Shown: positions 50,271-58,355, counted from the first letter of the stretch. The stretch is 64,000 nt of DNA from Flavisolibacter ginsenosidimutans (GCF_007970805.1 NZ_CP042433.1:3410001-3474000), one strand, 5' to 3'. Program-made: numbers and translations. Notes: generated from the sequence alone by a model not told the origin.

Positions 50271-51770
50271 ATGAGCCTTAGCCAAAGTTTACAACAAAAA
50301 CTTCTACAAAAACTTTCGCCGCAGCAGATTCAACTAATGAAGTTGCTGCAGGTGCCCACCGCCAATTTAGAAGAGCGCATCAAAGAAGAGCTGGAAGAAA
50401 ATCCGGCCCTTGAAGTAACCGATGAAGACGCAGCGGATAGCTACGACGAGAAGGATGAATTTGCCGACAACTCAACAGCCGAGGACGAATACGAAAGCGA
50501 GAATGATCGCGACAAGGAAGATCTTTACGAGAACATTGATATCTCGGACTACGTACACGAAGGCGATGACGACATTGCCGATTACAAACTTCGCGACGAC
50601 AACTACGGTGAGCAGGAAGAAAAAACCACCATGCCTTACAAAGTAGAAACGTCGTTTTACGAGGTGTTGGAAGCCCAGCTCGGCATGTTGAACCTTGACG
50701 ACCGGCAGTACAAAATAGCCGAGCAAATCATCGGCAGCATTGACGAAGACGGTTACCTGCGCCGCGAGACAGCGGCCATTGTGGACGACCTTGCCTTTCG
50801 GCAAAACGTGGACACAACCGATAGGGAAGTGGAAGAGATCATCAGCCGCATTCAGAACTTTGACCCCGCCGGCGTTTGTGCCCGCAACCTGCAGGAATGT
50901 TTGCTCCTGCAACTCGAACGGCACAAGCGCGAAGGCAAAGACGTGGACACGGCGGTGCACGCACTAACAAAATACTTCGACGAGTTCACCAAAAAGCATT
51001 ACGAAAAAATTCAACGGGGGCTGAACCTAACGGACGACGAGTTGAGAGAAGTGATGATACAAATCACCAAGCTTAATCCAAAACCGGGTGGCAATGTGGG
51101 CGAAATCAACAAAGCCGAAAGCTACATCGTGCCCGACTTTTTTATTTACAACAATGCCAGTAAGTTGGAGCTTACGCTGAACTCCAAGAACGCACCGGAA
51201 CTGCGCATATCGGAAGGCTACCGCGACATGCTGAAGGAATACGACCGCGGCGCCAAAAAAGACCGCCGTCAAAAAGAAGCGGTGCTTTTCATCAAGCAAA
51301 AAATTGATGCGGCCAAATGGTTTATTGACGCCATCAAGCAGCGGCAACACACGCTCATGAGCACCATGACGGCCATTATGAACCACCAGTACGATTTCTT
51401 TTTAACCGGCGACGAGACCACCCTCCGGCCGATGATCTTAAAAGACATCGCCGAAAAAACAGGGTTGGATATCTCCACCGTTAGCCGCGTGGCCAATTCC
51501 AAGTTTGTGCAAACCGAATTCGGCACGTATCGTCTGAAATTCTTCTTTAGCGAATCGCTCACCACCGACAGCGGCGAAGAAGTTTCGACCCGCGAGGTGA
51601 AAAAGATTTTGAGCAATTTGATTGAGGCCGAACAAAAGAAAAAACCGCTAAGTGACGAGCGCCTCACCGAACTTTTGCAGGAAAAAGGCTACAACATTGC
51701 CCGGCGCACCGTAGCCAAATATCGCGAACAGTTAAACATTCCGGTGGCGCGGTTGCGAAAGGAATTGTAG
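50271..51770 (+). CDS. rpoN: RNA polymerase sigma-54 factor
   Basis: 499 aa. Region I (LSQSLQQKLLQKLSPQQIQLMKLLQ) contacts the activator, region II is long and strongly acidic (residues about 45-115), and region III has the core-binding and HTH parts and ends with the RpoN box ARRTVAKYREQLN. It directs transcription from -24/-12 promoters with AAA+ activators, none of which is encoded here. A GAGGAG stretch lies 10 bases before the ATG, one of few SD-like sites in the window. Confidence 0.97.
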   Translation: MSLSQSLQQKLLQKLSPQQIQLMKLLQVPTANLEERIKEELEENPALEVTDEDAADSYDEKDEFADNSTAEDEYESENDRDKEDLYENIDISDYVHEGDDDIADYKLRDDNYGEQEEKTTMPYKVETSFYEVLEAQLGMLNLDDRQYKIAEQIIGSIDEDGYLRRETAAIVDDLAFRQNVDTTDREVEEIISRIQNFDPAGVCARNLQECLLLQLERHKREGKDVDTAVHALTKYFDEFTKKHYEKIQRGLNLTDDELREVMIQITKLNPKPGGNVGEINKAESYIVPDFFIYNNASKLELTLNSKNAPELRISEGYRDMLKEYDRGAKKDRRQKEAVLFIKQKIDAAKWFIDAIKQRQHTLMSTMTAIMNHQYDFFLTGDETTLRPMILKDIAEKTGLDISTVSRVANSKFVQTEFGTYRLKFFFSESLTTDSGEEVSTREVKKILSNLIEAEQKKKPLSDERLTELLQEKGYNIARRTVAKYREQLNIPVARLRKEL

Positions 51771-51788
51771 TCGCCTCTCAAAGACCCT

Positions 51789-51828
51789 AAAATGCTCAAT
51801 CAACTTGAATGATTGAGCATTTTCTTTT
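51789..51828 (+). terminator. rpoN terminator
   Basis: 14-bp perfect stem (51789-51802 / 51810-51823), 7-nt loop, then CTTTTTG; 18 bases after the stop. Confidence 0.9.
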
Positions 51829-51954
51829 TGTACCCGGCTGTCGAATAACGAATTTGGCTACCGTTGCGTCGCACACTTCAGCGTTCAGAACAACGCTGAA
51901 CAAACGGTTTCCACTTCTTGGTACAAATATTTCTCTTTACAAAAGAAACAACGC

Positions 51955-52869
51955 GTGGACTCAGCATCAACCAACAATTGCACGCTGGCCTTTGTGGCCG
52001 ATACGCAGGCGCCGATGTTTGTGGAAACCCTGTGGCTGCGTTCGCACAACAACCGCAAGGCCACGCGGCTGCTGTTTGAAGACGTTTGGCACCGGCATCC
52101 TGCTGCTTTTTTCATGCTCGGCGATTTGGTGAACCTTGGCTACAGCAACCGCCAGTGGAAACCCATTGACCGCTACGTGGAAAGCCTGCGCAGCAAAGGC
52201 ATTCCAGTGCATGCTATTTTGGGCAACCACGAAGTAATGGGCCGGCCGCGGTTGGGCATGCACAAGTTTCAGCAACGCTTTCCCGATCACCAACCCACCG
52301 GTTATTGCAAATGCTTTGGCAACGTAGCCGTGGTGCTGGTGAACTCAAACTTTTCAACGCTCTCGGTAAACGAAGAAGTAACACAAACGATATGGTATCA
52401 AAAAACACTGGAGCAACTGGACGAAGACAACAGCGTGCATTTCATTGTCACGGGTTGTCATCATTCGCCGTACACGAACAGTCGCATTGTAAAGCCGTCA
52501 AAAGAAGTGGAGGAAAAATTTGTTCCGGCATTTTTACAGTCGCGTAAGAGTTGTTTGTTTTTATCAGGCCATTGCCATGCGTATGAACATTACAAAGTGG
52601 AAGGCAAAGATTTTCTGGTGATTGGCGGCGGCGGCGGCTTAAAGCAACCGCTTCGTCAAGGTATTGGAACCTTGGCTGATGTCGCGCTGGATTACAAGCC
52701 ATTGTTTCATTACGTAATGGTGGAAGTTTTAGATGATGTGTTGGAAGTAACGTCTTATCACATCAAGAAAGATTTTTCGGGCTTTGAAGAAGGGGCAAAG
52801 ACGGTTATTCACAAAAACATTTTGGTATCAAATGTTGGGACAGCAGGGAAAAAAGAAGGAAGCGCCTGA
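51955..52869 (+). CDS. Metallophosphoesterase (calcineurin-like)
   Basis: 304 aa from GTG 51955. Motifs: LAFVADTQAP (motif I, with Gln where His is usual), MLGDLVNLG, ILGNHEVMG, TGCHHSPY and SGHCHAYEHY. The DxQ variant occurs in subsets of this superfamily. No signal peptide, so probably cytoplasmic. Substrate unknown; the GNHE and GHCHxxE blocks show an intact dimetal centre apart from motif I. No ATG is available upstream in frame. Confidence 0.85.
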   Translation: MDSASTNNCTLAFVADTQAPMFVETLWLRSHNNRKATRLLFEDVWHRHPAAFFMLGDLVNLGYSNRQWKPIDRYVESLRSKGIPVHAILGNHEVMGRPRLGMHKFQQRFPDHQPTGYCKCFGNVAVVLVNSNFSTLSVNEEVTQTIWYQKTLEQLDEDNSVHFIVTGCHHSPYTNSRIVKPSKEVEEKFVPAFLQSRKSCLFLSGHCHAYEHYKVEGKDFLVIGGGGGLKQPLRQGIGTLADVALDYKPLFHYVMVEVLDDVLEVTSYHIKKDFSGFEEGAKTVIHKNILVSNVGTAGKKEGSA

Positions 52870-52927
52870 GGTTGTTTCTTGCTTTATTCGGTGTTGAAAA
52901 TGAAGTATGTTTGAAGCAAGAAGTGGC

Positions 52928-53519
52928 GGCAATGCAACTGTTAGCGGCAATTAGTTTCGTTACTTATGCGTAAGACATCAAGCCTTGTGTTTTTGTTTTC
53001 AATGTTTTTCTCATGCGGCGAAGTGAAAAAACATGAAACCGAATCAAAGAGCGTAAATGCCAAGCAGACTACCTCCACAACAGGAACAAAAAGGCCTCGG
53101 TTTAATAGCCCTACTGAGGTTATACAACCAAAAGAGATTCTTAGGTATTGGGCAAGCAAAGAAAGCTATTATCCTACGTTGCACTTTGACAACATAGATA
53201 CGCTATGGATTGAGTTTGATGGTCAATGCGAGTACAGTTTCTCCTATAAATTAGAAGGTAAAAACATCGTTGTTTATTGGGACATTATAGAGGATTGCAC
53301 TCACGACATAGGCGTTAAAAAATCATTTGGATTAAAGAGCAAACCAATCAAAGGAAAGCCATTTATGACACTTTGGTTGGCAGACGATACAACGCTTCAA
53401 GCGACTTATCTATTTAAAAGTTGGACCGATTCAGTTAATAAAGGATATAATGGCTATCAATATTTCCCTGACTTATTTTTATCGTGTGGACAATAAAATG
53501 CCGCTAACATTGCATTTGC
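52928..53519. repeat. Imperfect inverted flanks around an AT-rich gene
   Basis: 52928-52949 and the reverse complement of 53499-53519 align with 20 identical positions and one gap; both contain TGTTAGCGGCA. They lie immediately outside the AT-rich lipoprotein gene. The arrangement recalls integron-type gene cassettes, but core-site rules are not met exactly. Confidence 0.6.
52966..53496 (+). CDS. AT-rich lipoprotein, unknown function
   Basis: 176 aa. Lipoprotein signal SLVFLFSMFFSCGE (lipobox Cys 17), a Thr/Ser/Lys-rich linker, then a compact domain with DTLWIEFDGQCEYSFSYKLEG and EDCTHDIG (two Cys that could bridge). Not recognised. It is AT-rich with low-GC codon choice, unlike the surrounding genes, and lies between the inverted flanks at 52928 and 53499. 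A likely transferred single-gene unit. Confidence 0.65.
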   Translation: MRKTSSLVFLFSMFFSCGEVKKHETESKSVNAKQTTSTTGTKRPRFNSPTEVIQPKEILRYWASKESYYPTLHFDNIDTLWIEFDGQCEYSFSYKLEGKNIVVYWDIIEDCTHDIGVKKSFGLKSKPIKGKPFMTLWLADDTTLQATYLFKSWTDSVNKGYNGYQYFPDLFLSCGQ

Positions 53520-53635
53520 AAAAGCATGGCTGAAGTACTAATTTTCAACAATAAATCATTAATCAACTTAAAAGCAAAGCCAAGCGATAAGAACACAGAC
53601 GTCCATGCCTTCGCAAATGCTTTTGACGTTAACTT

Positions 53636-53866
53636 TCACGGCACCGGGTCGTACCCACTCCCGCCCCAGGGATGGCATTTTGCAACACGTCTTGCCGTTA
53701 ACCACAGTCCTTTAAAGACACCGTATTTTTTAAACGCTTCCAACCCATACTGCGAACAGGTTGGCGTGAAGCGGCACTTCGGCCCAAGGATGGGCGAGAT
53801 GACCCACTGGTAAATTTTTATCAGCGCAATAAACGGAAAGGCCAATATTTTAAGAAGGATTTTCAC
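53636..53866 (-). CDS. yidD: Membrane protein insertion efficiency factor YidD
   Basis: 76 aa. [33 protein letters not shown], given in part, is the family signature, with the three conserved Cys, and [13 protein letters not shown] closes the protein. Amphipathic membrane-associated helper of YidC. Overlaps rnpA by 17 bases. Confidence 0.96.
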   Translation of the reverse strand: MKILLKILAFPFIALIKIYQWVISPILGPKCRFTPTCSQYGLEAFKKYGVFKGLWLTARRVAKCHPWGGSGYDPVP

Positions 53867-54248
53867 GTTCGATGTTCTTGCTTAACCGTTGCAAACACTT
53901 GCCCACGGCGGTTTTTATCGTATCAAAATCAGCAATTACTTTATCGCTGTAAAGAAAAAAAATCGCGCCGCTCACTCCTGCCTCTTTCACTTTCAGAAGG
54001 AGTTCTTCTTTTTGCAGGCGGTAAGCTTCGCGCAGCAGGCGCTTGATGCGGTTGCGGTCAACGGCCTTTTTAAAATTGCGCTTGCTGGCACTCACACCCG
54101 CCTTCAAACCCACCTCTTCCGCAGCCGAAAATTGATAAACAGCCCGTACGGGAAAAACAGAAACGGATTTTCCCTTGGCAAACAAAGTTTCGATTTGTTT
54201 CCGGCTTTTCAGTCGTTCCGCTTTTGGAAATCCAAAACGTTTGGGCAT
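53850..54248 (-). CDS. rnpA: Ribonuclease P protein component
   Basis: 132 aa. Basic RNA-binding protein that partners the RNase P RNA in tRNA 5' processing. Has [19 protein letters not shown] at the start and the RNR motif [22 protein letters not shown] near residues 55-76 (in part). Gene order rpmH-rnpA-yidD is the conserved bacterial one. Confidence 0.95.
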   Translation of the reverse strand: MPKRFGFPKAERLKSRKQIETLFAKGKSVSVFPVRAVYQFSAAEEVGLKAGVSASKRNFKKAVDRNRIKRLLREAYRLQKEELLLKVKEAGVSGAIFFLYSDKVIADFDTIKTAVGKCLQRLSKNIERENPS

Positions 54249-54262
54249 GACTGTAAAAATAA

Positions 54263-54288
54263 AATAGCCTCCGCAAACAGAGGCTATT
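54263..54288 (-). terminator. Hairpin between rpmH and rnpA
   Basis: AATAGCCTC pairs with GAGGCTATT (54263-54271 / 54280-54288), followed on the - strand by a T-rich tract. It could end most rpmH transcripts and lower rnpA expression. Confidence 0.65.
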
Positions 54289-54315
54289 CAAAATCGTGCA
54301 CTTGTAAAAGGGCCT

Positions 54316-54471
54316 TTATTTCAGTTTTCGTTCATCGCTCACCGTCAGTTTGTGACGGCCTTTGGCGCGGCGGCTGGCCAACACCTTGCGGCCGTTGGCA
54401 GATTGCATGCGCTTGCGAAAACCATGAACGGTTTTGCGGCGGCGGCGATGGGGTTGAAATGTACGTTTCAT
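54316..54471 (-). CDS. rpmH: 50S ribosomal protein bL34
   Basis: 51 aa. Translating the - strand from the ATG at 54471 gives [20 protein letters not shown] as the start and [16 protein letters not shown] as the end, a typical L34 (TFQP, HGFRKRM and ASRRAKGR blocks). Located on the large ribosomal subunit. First gene of the rpmH-rnpA-yidD cluster. No dnaA or origin is in the window. Confidence 0.97.
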   Translation of the reverse strand: MKRTFQPHRRRRKTVHGFRKRMQSANGRKVLASRRAKGRHKLTVSDERKLK

Positions 54472-54773
54472 TGCAAATAAGTTTTTTTCACGTTTAAGAA
54501 ATGGCCCGGGGAGAACCGGACTTGTTCAATCTTCACCACAGGTCACCACACCCGTTGGCTTTGTGAAAGGACGGCGAAGGTAAGGGGCAGAGCGCAAATT
54601 TGAAATTTGAAATTTGAGATTTTTTACAGCGGGCTGTTAAAATAAGCCGTCAGCCTTAAGCTTTGAGCTGTCAGCTTAAAGCTGCTACCGTCATCGGTCA
54701 TCTTTCATCCGTCATCTATACCAAAGCCGCTCTCAGCCTTGACAATGGGCACAAGCTTTGTAAACTTTTGAGC
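54472..54773. other. Divergent intergenic region between rpmH and the L,D-transpeptidase gene
   Basis: 302 bases. The rpmH promoter should be in the first part, but no exact TAnnTTTG box was found on the - strand. The right part is filled by three word arrays (54596-54717). AAGCTTTG near 54752-54760 could serve the transpeptidase gene. Confidence 0.4.
54596..54717. repeat. Three arrays of 7-bp words (locus F)
   Basis: AAATTTG three times exactly (54596-54616); six words of form AGCNNNN (54645-54686: AGCCGTC, AGCCTTA, AGCTTTG, AGCTGTC, AGCTTAA, AGCTGCT); and four words GTCATCG, GTCATCT, TTCATCC, GTCATCT (54690-54717). The last vocabulary is the complement of locus H at 58184. Confidence 0.8.
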
Positions 54774-56483
54774 ATGAAAAAGACGTTGATTGGCCTTGCG
54801 GCGATAAGTTTAGTGGTTTCGTGCACGCAAACCCAGGGTTGGTTCGGCAGCAACAAAAGCACCGACAGCACACAGAGCATTCAGTCAGAAAGTTCGTACA
54901 AAGCAAAGTTGGCAAGGGACGAAAGCATCACGAAAGAGAATGCTTATTCCGACCTTTTTCTCGACAGTGCGGCACTGGAAAATTTCATTCAGCAAAAACA
55001 CATCAGCCCTGATAACGCCGACCGGATGCGTGCTTTTTATTGGGTGCGCAACAACGAATTTGCCTGGCTTACTTCCGGGGGATTAACCGAACAGGCAAGA
55101 AGCCTTTGGGGTCTTTCAGCCAGCGAAGAGATGAAAAAAGACGAACCGGCAACGGCCATCAAAACACGCATGGACTCCTTGCTGACAAACGATTCGTTGG
55201 TCCGGACATTAACCGACACGCTCCTGCGCAACGATCCTTCTGAGGCCGGCCTTGCGGGTGCAACGGCCGCAAAAGACAGCCTGCTCCTGAGCACCGAACT
55301 GGCCTTAACCGCGCAGTTGGTTCAATTGGCGGCGGAAAAGAACAGCGCAATAACCGAAGACAATTTTTATTGGCTGGTGCCGCGCAAAAAAATGAACGCG
55401 ATGCAGCTTGCTGATTCGCTTCTGAACAAAACAGGTGATTCCACTTTGGGCCAAAACAACCCGCAATACGCGGCGCTTAAAACATCTTTGCAGATTTATT
55501 ACAATGCGGTCAAAAGCGGCGGCTGGCAAACCATTCCCGCCGCAAAAGGGTTGAAGAAAGGCACCAAATCGCCTTCGGTTGGCCTACTGAAAAAGCGCCT
55601 GATCAAAAGCGGCGATTACGCAGCAAGCGATACGTCGAACGTCTTCAACGATTCGCTGATGACGGCTCTTAAAAATGTGCAGGAACAATTCGGCTTTAAG
55701 CCCACAGGCGTGTTGAGTGATTCGCTCGTGAACGAACTGAACGTACCGGCGCAGGAAAGACTGCAACAGATTTTAGTGAACCTAAACCGGGCTTTGTGGA
55801 TGAAGCCCGTGAACGATTCAACGCACATTTCTGTAAACATTCCTTCGTTAGAATTGATGGCGTACAACGATTCCGGCAAGGCATTGCAGTTGCCTGTAAT
55901 TGTTGGCAAAGAAGGCGCGGGAACGATGGCCTTCAGCGGAAAAATTTCGGAAGTTGTTTTCAGTCCGTATTGGAACATTCCGCAAAGCATCGTGCAAAAT
56001 GAAATAAAGCCGGCCATGAAAGCCAACCCGAATTACCTGCAAGAACACCACATGGAAATTGTGAAGCAAAACGACAGCCTGCCGCAGATACGCCAATTGC
56101 CCGGCAAGGACAACGCATTGGGACAAGTGAAGTTTTTGTTCCCCAACAGCTTTGACATTTACCTGCACGACACGCCGAACAAAGAACAGTTTGCGCAACA
56201 AAACCGTGCGTTGAGCCACGGTTGCATTCGCGTGGCGCACCCCGATTCCCTGGCGCACTTTGTTTTGCAAAACCAAAGCGAATGGACACCGGAAAAAATA
56301 AAAACGGCCATGAACAGTGGCAAGGAACAAACGGTAGATGTAAAGAACCCGGTGCCCGTTTCCATTACGTATTACACGGCGTGGATAGATAAGAACGGAC
56401 GAATGAATTTTCGCAAGGATTTGTACGGCTACGACAAGAAAACAGAAGCGCAACTCTTTGGCAACGGTAACGCTGTCTTGTAA
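54774..56483 (+). CDS. L,D-transpeptidase family lipoprotein (YcbB-like)
   Basis: 569 aa from the ATG at 54774; the longer frame runs through locus F. Lipoprotein signal (LIGLAAISLVVSCTQ). The central part has a peptidoglycan-binding-like domain (SPSVGLLKKRLIKSGDY, then MTALKNVQEQFGFKPTGVL). The YkuD catalytic domain follows, with the active-site block ALSHGCIRVAHPDSLAHF (Cys near residue 484) and LHDTPNKEQF before it. It makes 3-3 peptidoglycan cross-links or attaches proteins in the periplasm. The N-terminal 200 residues are a less conserved helical scaffold, as in YcbB. Confidence 0.9.
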   Translation: MKKTLIGLAAISLVVSCTQTQGWFGSNKSTDSTQSIQSESSYKAKLARDESITKENAYSDLFLDSAALENFIQQKHISPDNADRMRAFYWVRNNEFAWLTSGGLTEQARSLWGLSASEEMKKDEPATAIKTRMDSLLTNDSLVRTLTDTLLRNDPSEAGLAGATAAKDSLLLSTELALTAQLVQLAAEKNSAITEDNFYWLVPRKKMNAMQLADSLLNKTGDSTLGQNNPQYAALKTSLQIYYNAVKSGGWQTIPAAKGLKKGTKSPSVGLLKKRLIKSGDYAASDTSNVFNDSLMTALKNVQEQFGFKPTGVLSDSLVNELNVPAQERLQQILVNLNRALWMKPVNDSTHISVNIPSLELMAYNDSGKALQLPVIVGKEGAGTMAFSGKISEVVFSPYWNIPQSIVQNEIKPAMKANPNYLQEHHMEIVKQNDSLPQIRQLPGKDNALGQVKFLFPNSFDIYLHDTPNKEQFAQQNRALSHGCIRVAHPDSLAHFVLQNQSEWTPEKIKTAMNSGKEQTVDVKNPVPVSITYYTAWIDKNGRMNFRKDLYGYDKKTEAQLFGNGNAVL

Positions 56484-56510
56484 ATTATATAGCCTTTATT
56501 GAATAGAAAG

Positions 56511-56535
56511 CACCGCGTTATTCGCGGTGTTTTTT
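56511..56535 (+). terminator. Terminator after the L,D-transpeptidase gene
   Basis: CACCGCG pairs with CGCGGTG (56511-56517 / 56523-56529), 5-nt loop, six T. Confidence 0.9.
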
Positions 56536-56566
56536 GATTTTGAAAGACGGCGATTATTTTTAACGC

Positions 56567-57010
56567 ATGAAAAAGATTTTATCCGTAGTCCTTTTTGGCG
56601 CTCTGTTTATTGCCGCCTGCGGCTCGGCAGAAAAGCCCGCCGAAACAAAAAACACATTAACCGCCGCTGCACAGGAAAGCGGCGCAACCGGCAGTCATTG
56701 GAAAGGAAATTTTTCCAACGGCCTCAAAGGCGCTAAACTTAGTTTCAACATCAAAAAAGGCGAAGTAAAAGAGCTAACCTTTCAGGGTTACTGGCGCTGC
56801 GACGGTAAACTCGAACTCACAACACTCGGTCCCAAAAAAGGGTTCCCACTCAAAGGCAATAGCGTGGACGGCATCGTTAAAGAATCGGGATTTTATTTTG
56901 AACTGCACGGCACCGTTTCCGGCAACAAAGCCAGCGGCACCTTGCGCATTGCCTTTACAGCAGGCGGCTGCGATACGTACAAACTGAACTGGACGGCAGA
57001 GAAGGAGTAG
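56567..57010 (+). CDS. Small lipoprotein, unknown function
   Basis: 147 aa. Lipoprotein signal LSVVLFGALFIAACGSAEKP (lipobox Cys 18). The mature part is a beta-rich domain with paired Cys (YWRCDGKLEL and GGCDTYKLNW), e.g. SGFYFELHGTVSGNKASGTLRI. The repeated strand-and-turn pattern resembles small lipocalin-like domains. Not recognised. Confidence 0.65.
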   Translation: MKKILSVVLFGALFIAACGSAEKPAETKNTLTAAAQESGATGSHWKGNFSNGLKGAKLSFNIKKGEVKELTFQGYWRCDGKLELTTLGPKKGFPLKGNSVDGIVKESGFYFELHGTVSGNKASGTLRIAFTAGGCDTYKLNWTAEKE

Positions 57011-57017
57011 GAACAGA

Positions 57018-57076
57018 GTTGTTCGTTGGCTGTTGGTGCAGTGAAGCCGAACAACAATCAACGAACAACAGCCAAC
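57018..57076. repeat. 7-bp words with permuted complementary arms (locus G)
   Basis: Left words GTTGTTC, GTTGGCT and GTTGGTG (57018-57038); right words GAACAAC, AATCAAC, GAACAAC and AGCCAAC (57049-57076). 57018-57028 complements 57059-57069, and 57024-57035 complements 57066-57077; the two pairings are mutually exclusive because the word order is permuted. Confidence 0.8.
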
Positions 57077-57088
57077 GGAATTCGCAAC

Positions 57089-57096
57089 TACCTTTG
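57089..57096 (+). promoter_or_regulatory. -7 box immediately before the KdnB-like gene
   Basis: TACCTTTG, exact match, 6 bases before the ATG at 57103. If used, the mRNA would have almost no leader. Confidence 0.55.
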
Positions 57097-57102
57097 CCCA
57101 CT

Positions 57103-58179
57103 ATGAGCACATTTCGCAATTTTAAAATGGTTGACTACGTGGTGTACGGCCGCGGCTCCTTTAACCAACTCGAGGATATTTTAGCGCCGCATCGCAAAGA
57201 CGATTTACCGATGATTTTCTTGGTGGATCATTTCTTCGAAGGCAAAGAATTAGCGAACCGCATTCCCGTTCGCGGGGCTGATAAAATCATTTTTGCCGAT
57301 GTGACTTATGAACCAAAGACAACACAAGTAGATGCTCTGGCCGATGCGTTGAAAGATGAATTCGGCATGGTGAGCGGCGTCATTGGCATTGGCGGCGGCA
57401 GCACGATGGATTTAGCCAAAGCCGTTTCGCTGATGATGAACAACCCCGGTTCTTCGGCCGATTACCAGGGATGGGATTTGGTCAAGCGTCCCGGTGTGTA
57501 CAAAGCGGGCATTCCAACGCTCAGCGGAACCGGTGCGGAAGTCAGCCGCACAACGGTTCTTACCGGACCCACAAGAAAGCTGGGCATGAACTCTGATTTT
57601 ACGCCTTTCAATCAAATTGTTTTAGACCCTGAATTAACGGCGAACGCTCCCGTTAACCAACGCTTTTACACCGGCATGGATTGCTACATTCATTGCATAG
57701 AAAGCCTAACGGGAACTTACTTAAATGAATTCAGCAAAAGCTATGGCGAAAAAGCATTAGACCTTTGCCGTTATATTTTTTTAGAGAAGGATACATGGGA
57801 CGATGAATGCGACGACAAGCTGATGATGGCTTCGTATGCCGGCGGCATGAGCATCGCTTATTCGCAAGTCGGCGTGGCGCATGCAGTTAGTTATGGTTTG
57901 AGTTATTTGCTCGGCACAAAACACGGCATCGGCAATTGCATTGTAATGAACCACATTGAAGAATATTATCCCGAAGGCGTAGCCGAATTCAAACGCATGG
58001 TGGAGAAAAACGGCATTGAAATTCCGCAAGGCATTTGTAAAAACGTAAGCGAAGACCAGTTTGATACGATGATCAACGTGTCGTTGGGCATGAAGCCCTT
58101 GTGGGAAAATGCCTTGGGCAAGGATTGGGAGAAGATCATGACAAGAGAGAAATTAAGAGAGTTGTACGGAAAGCTGTAA
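57103..58179 (+). CDS. Iron-containing alcohol dehydrogenase, KdnB-like
   Basis: 358 aa from the ATG at 57103; 28 extra upstream codons run through locus G. Group III alcohol dehydrogenase fold: VVYGRGSFNQLEDIL, the nucleotide loop VIGIGGGSTMDLAKAVS, LSGTGAEVSRTTV, and the metal ligands in GMDCYIHCIESLTG and GVAHAVSYGLSYLLGTKHGIGN. The sequence resembles 3-deoxy-D-manno-octulosonate 8-oxidase (KdnB), which with KdnA makes 8-amino-Kdo. No KdnA aminotransferase is next to it, so KdnB activity is plausible, not shown. Confidence 0.82.
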   Translation: MSTFRNFKMVDYVVYGRGSFNQLEDILAPHRKDDLPMIFLVDHFFEGKELANRIPVRGADKIIFADVTYEPKTTQVDALADALKDEFGMVSGVIGIGGGSTMDLAKAVSLMMNNPGSSADYQGWDLVKRPGVYKAGIPTLSGTGAEVSRTTVLTGPTRKLGMNSDFTPFNQIVLDPELTANAPVNQRFYTGMDCYIHCIESLTGTYLNEFSKSYGEKALDLCRYIFLEKDTWDDECDDKLMMASYAGGMSIAYSQVGVAHAVSYGLSYLLGTKHGIGNCIVMNHIEEYYPEGVAEFKRMVEKNGIEIPQGICKNVSEDQFDTMINVSLGMKPLWENALGKDWEKIMTREKLRELYGKL

Positions 58180-58183
58180 AAGT

Positions 58184-58285
58184 GATGACAGATGATGGAT
58201 GACGGATGACAGTAACGCCTTTGGTTGTTCGGTTTTGCGCAGTTAACAAATATTGTGTTCAAACTGTCATCCGTCATCCATCATC
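58184..58285. repeat. Inverted repeat of 7-bp words, 23-bp perfect arms (locus H)
   Basis: 58191-58213 and 58263-58285 are perfect 23-base reverse complements, 49-nt loop. The left side consists of four 7-bp words (GATGACA, GATGATG, GATGACG, GATGACA at 58184-58211). It starts 5 bases after the dehydrogenase stop, and a separate terminator follows. Confidence 0.9.
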
Positions 58286-58292
58286 TCGTTCC

Positions 58293-58334
58293 TTCAAATA
58301 AAACGTCCCGCAAAAGCGGGACGTTTTATTTGAA
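58293..58334. terminator. Bidirectional terminator
   Basis: 19-bp perfect stem (58293-58311 / 58316-58334) with AAAA loop, A- and T-rich ends, between convergent genes. Confidence 0.9.
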
Positions 58335-58355
58335 GTAAATGCTTTGTGAGAAAAA

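Noticed and set aside
52928..53519. Firm call of an integron attC cassette
   Set aside because: The flanks do not meet the GTTRRRY/RYYYAAC core rule exactly and no integrase is present, so it is kept only as a hypothesis.
53526..53813. 95-codon open frame on the + strand opposite yidD
   Set aside because: Antisense to the conserved YidD gene; no motif.
55848..56453. 201-codon open frame antisense to the L,D-transpeptidase gene
   Set aside because: Lies over the conserved catalytic domain; no independent evidence.
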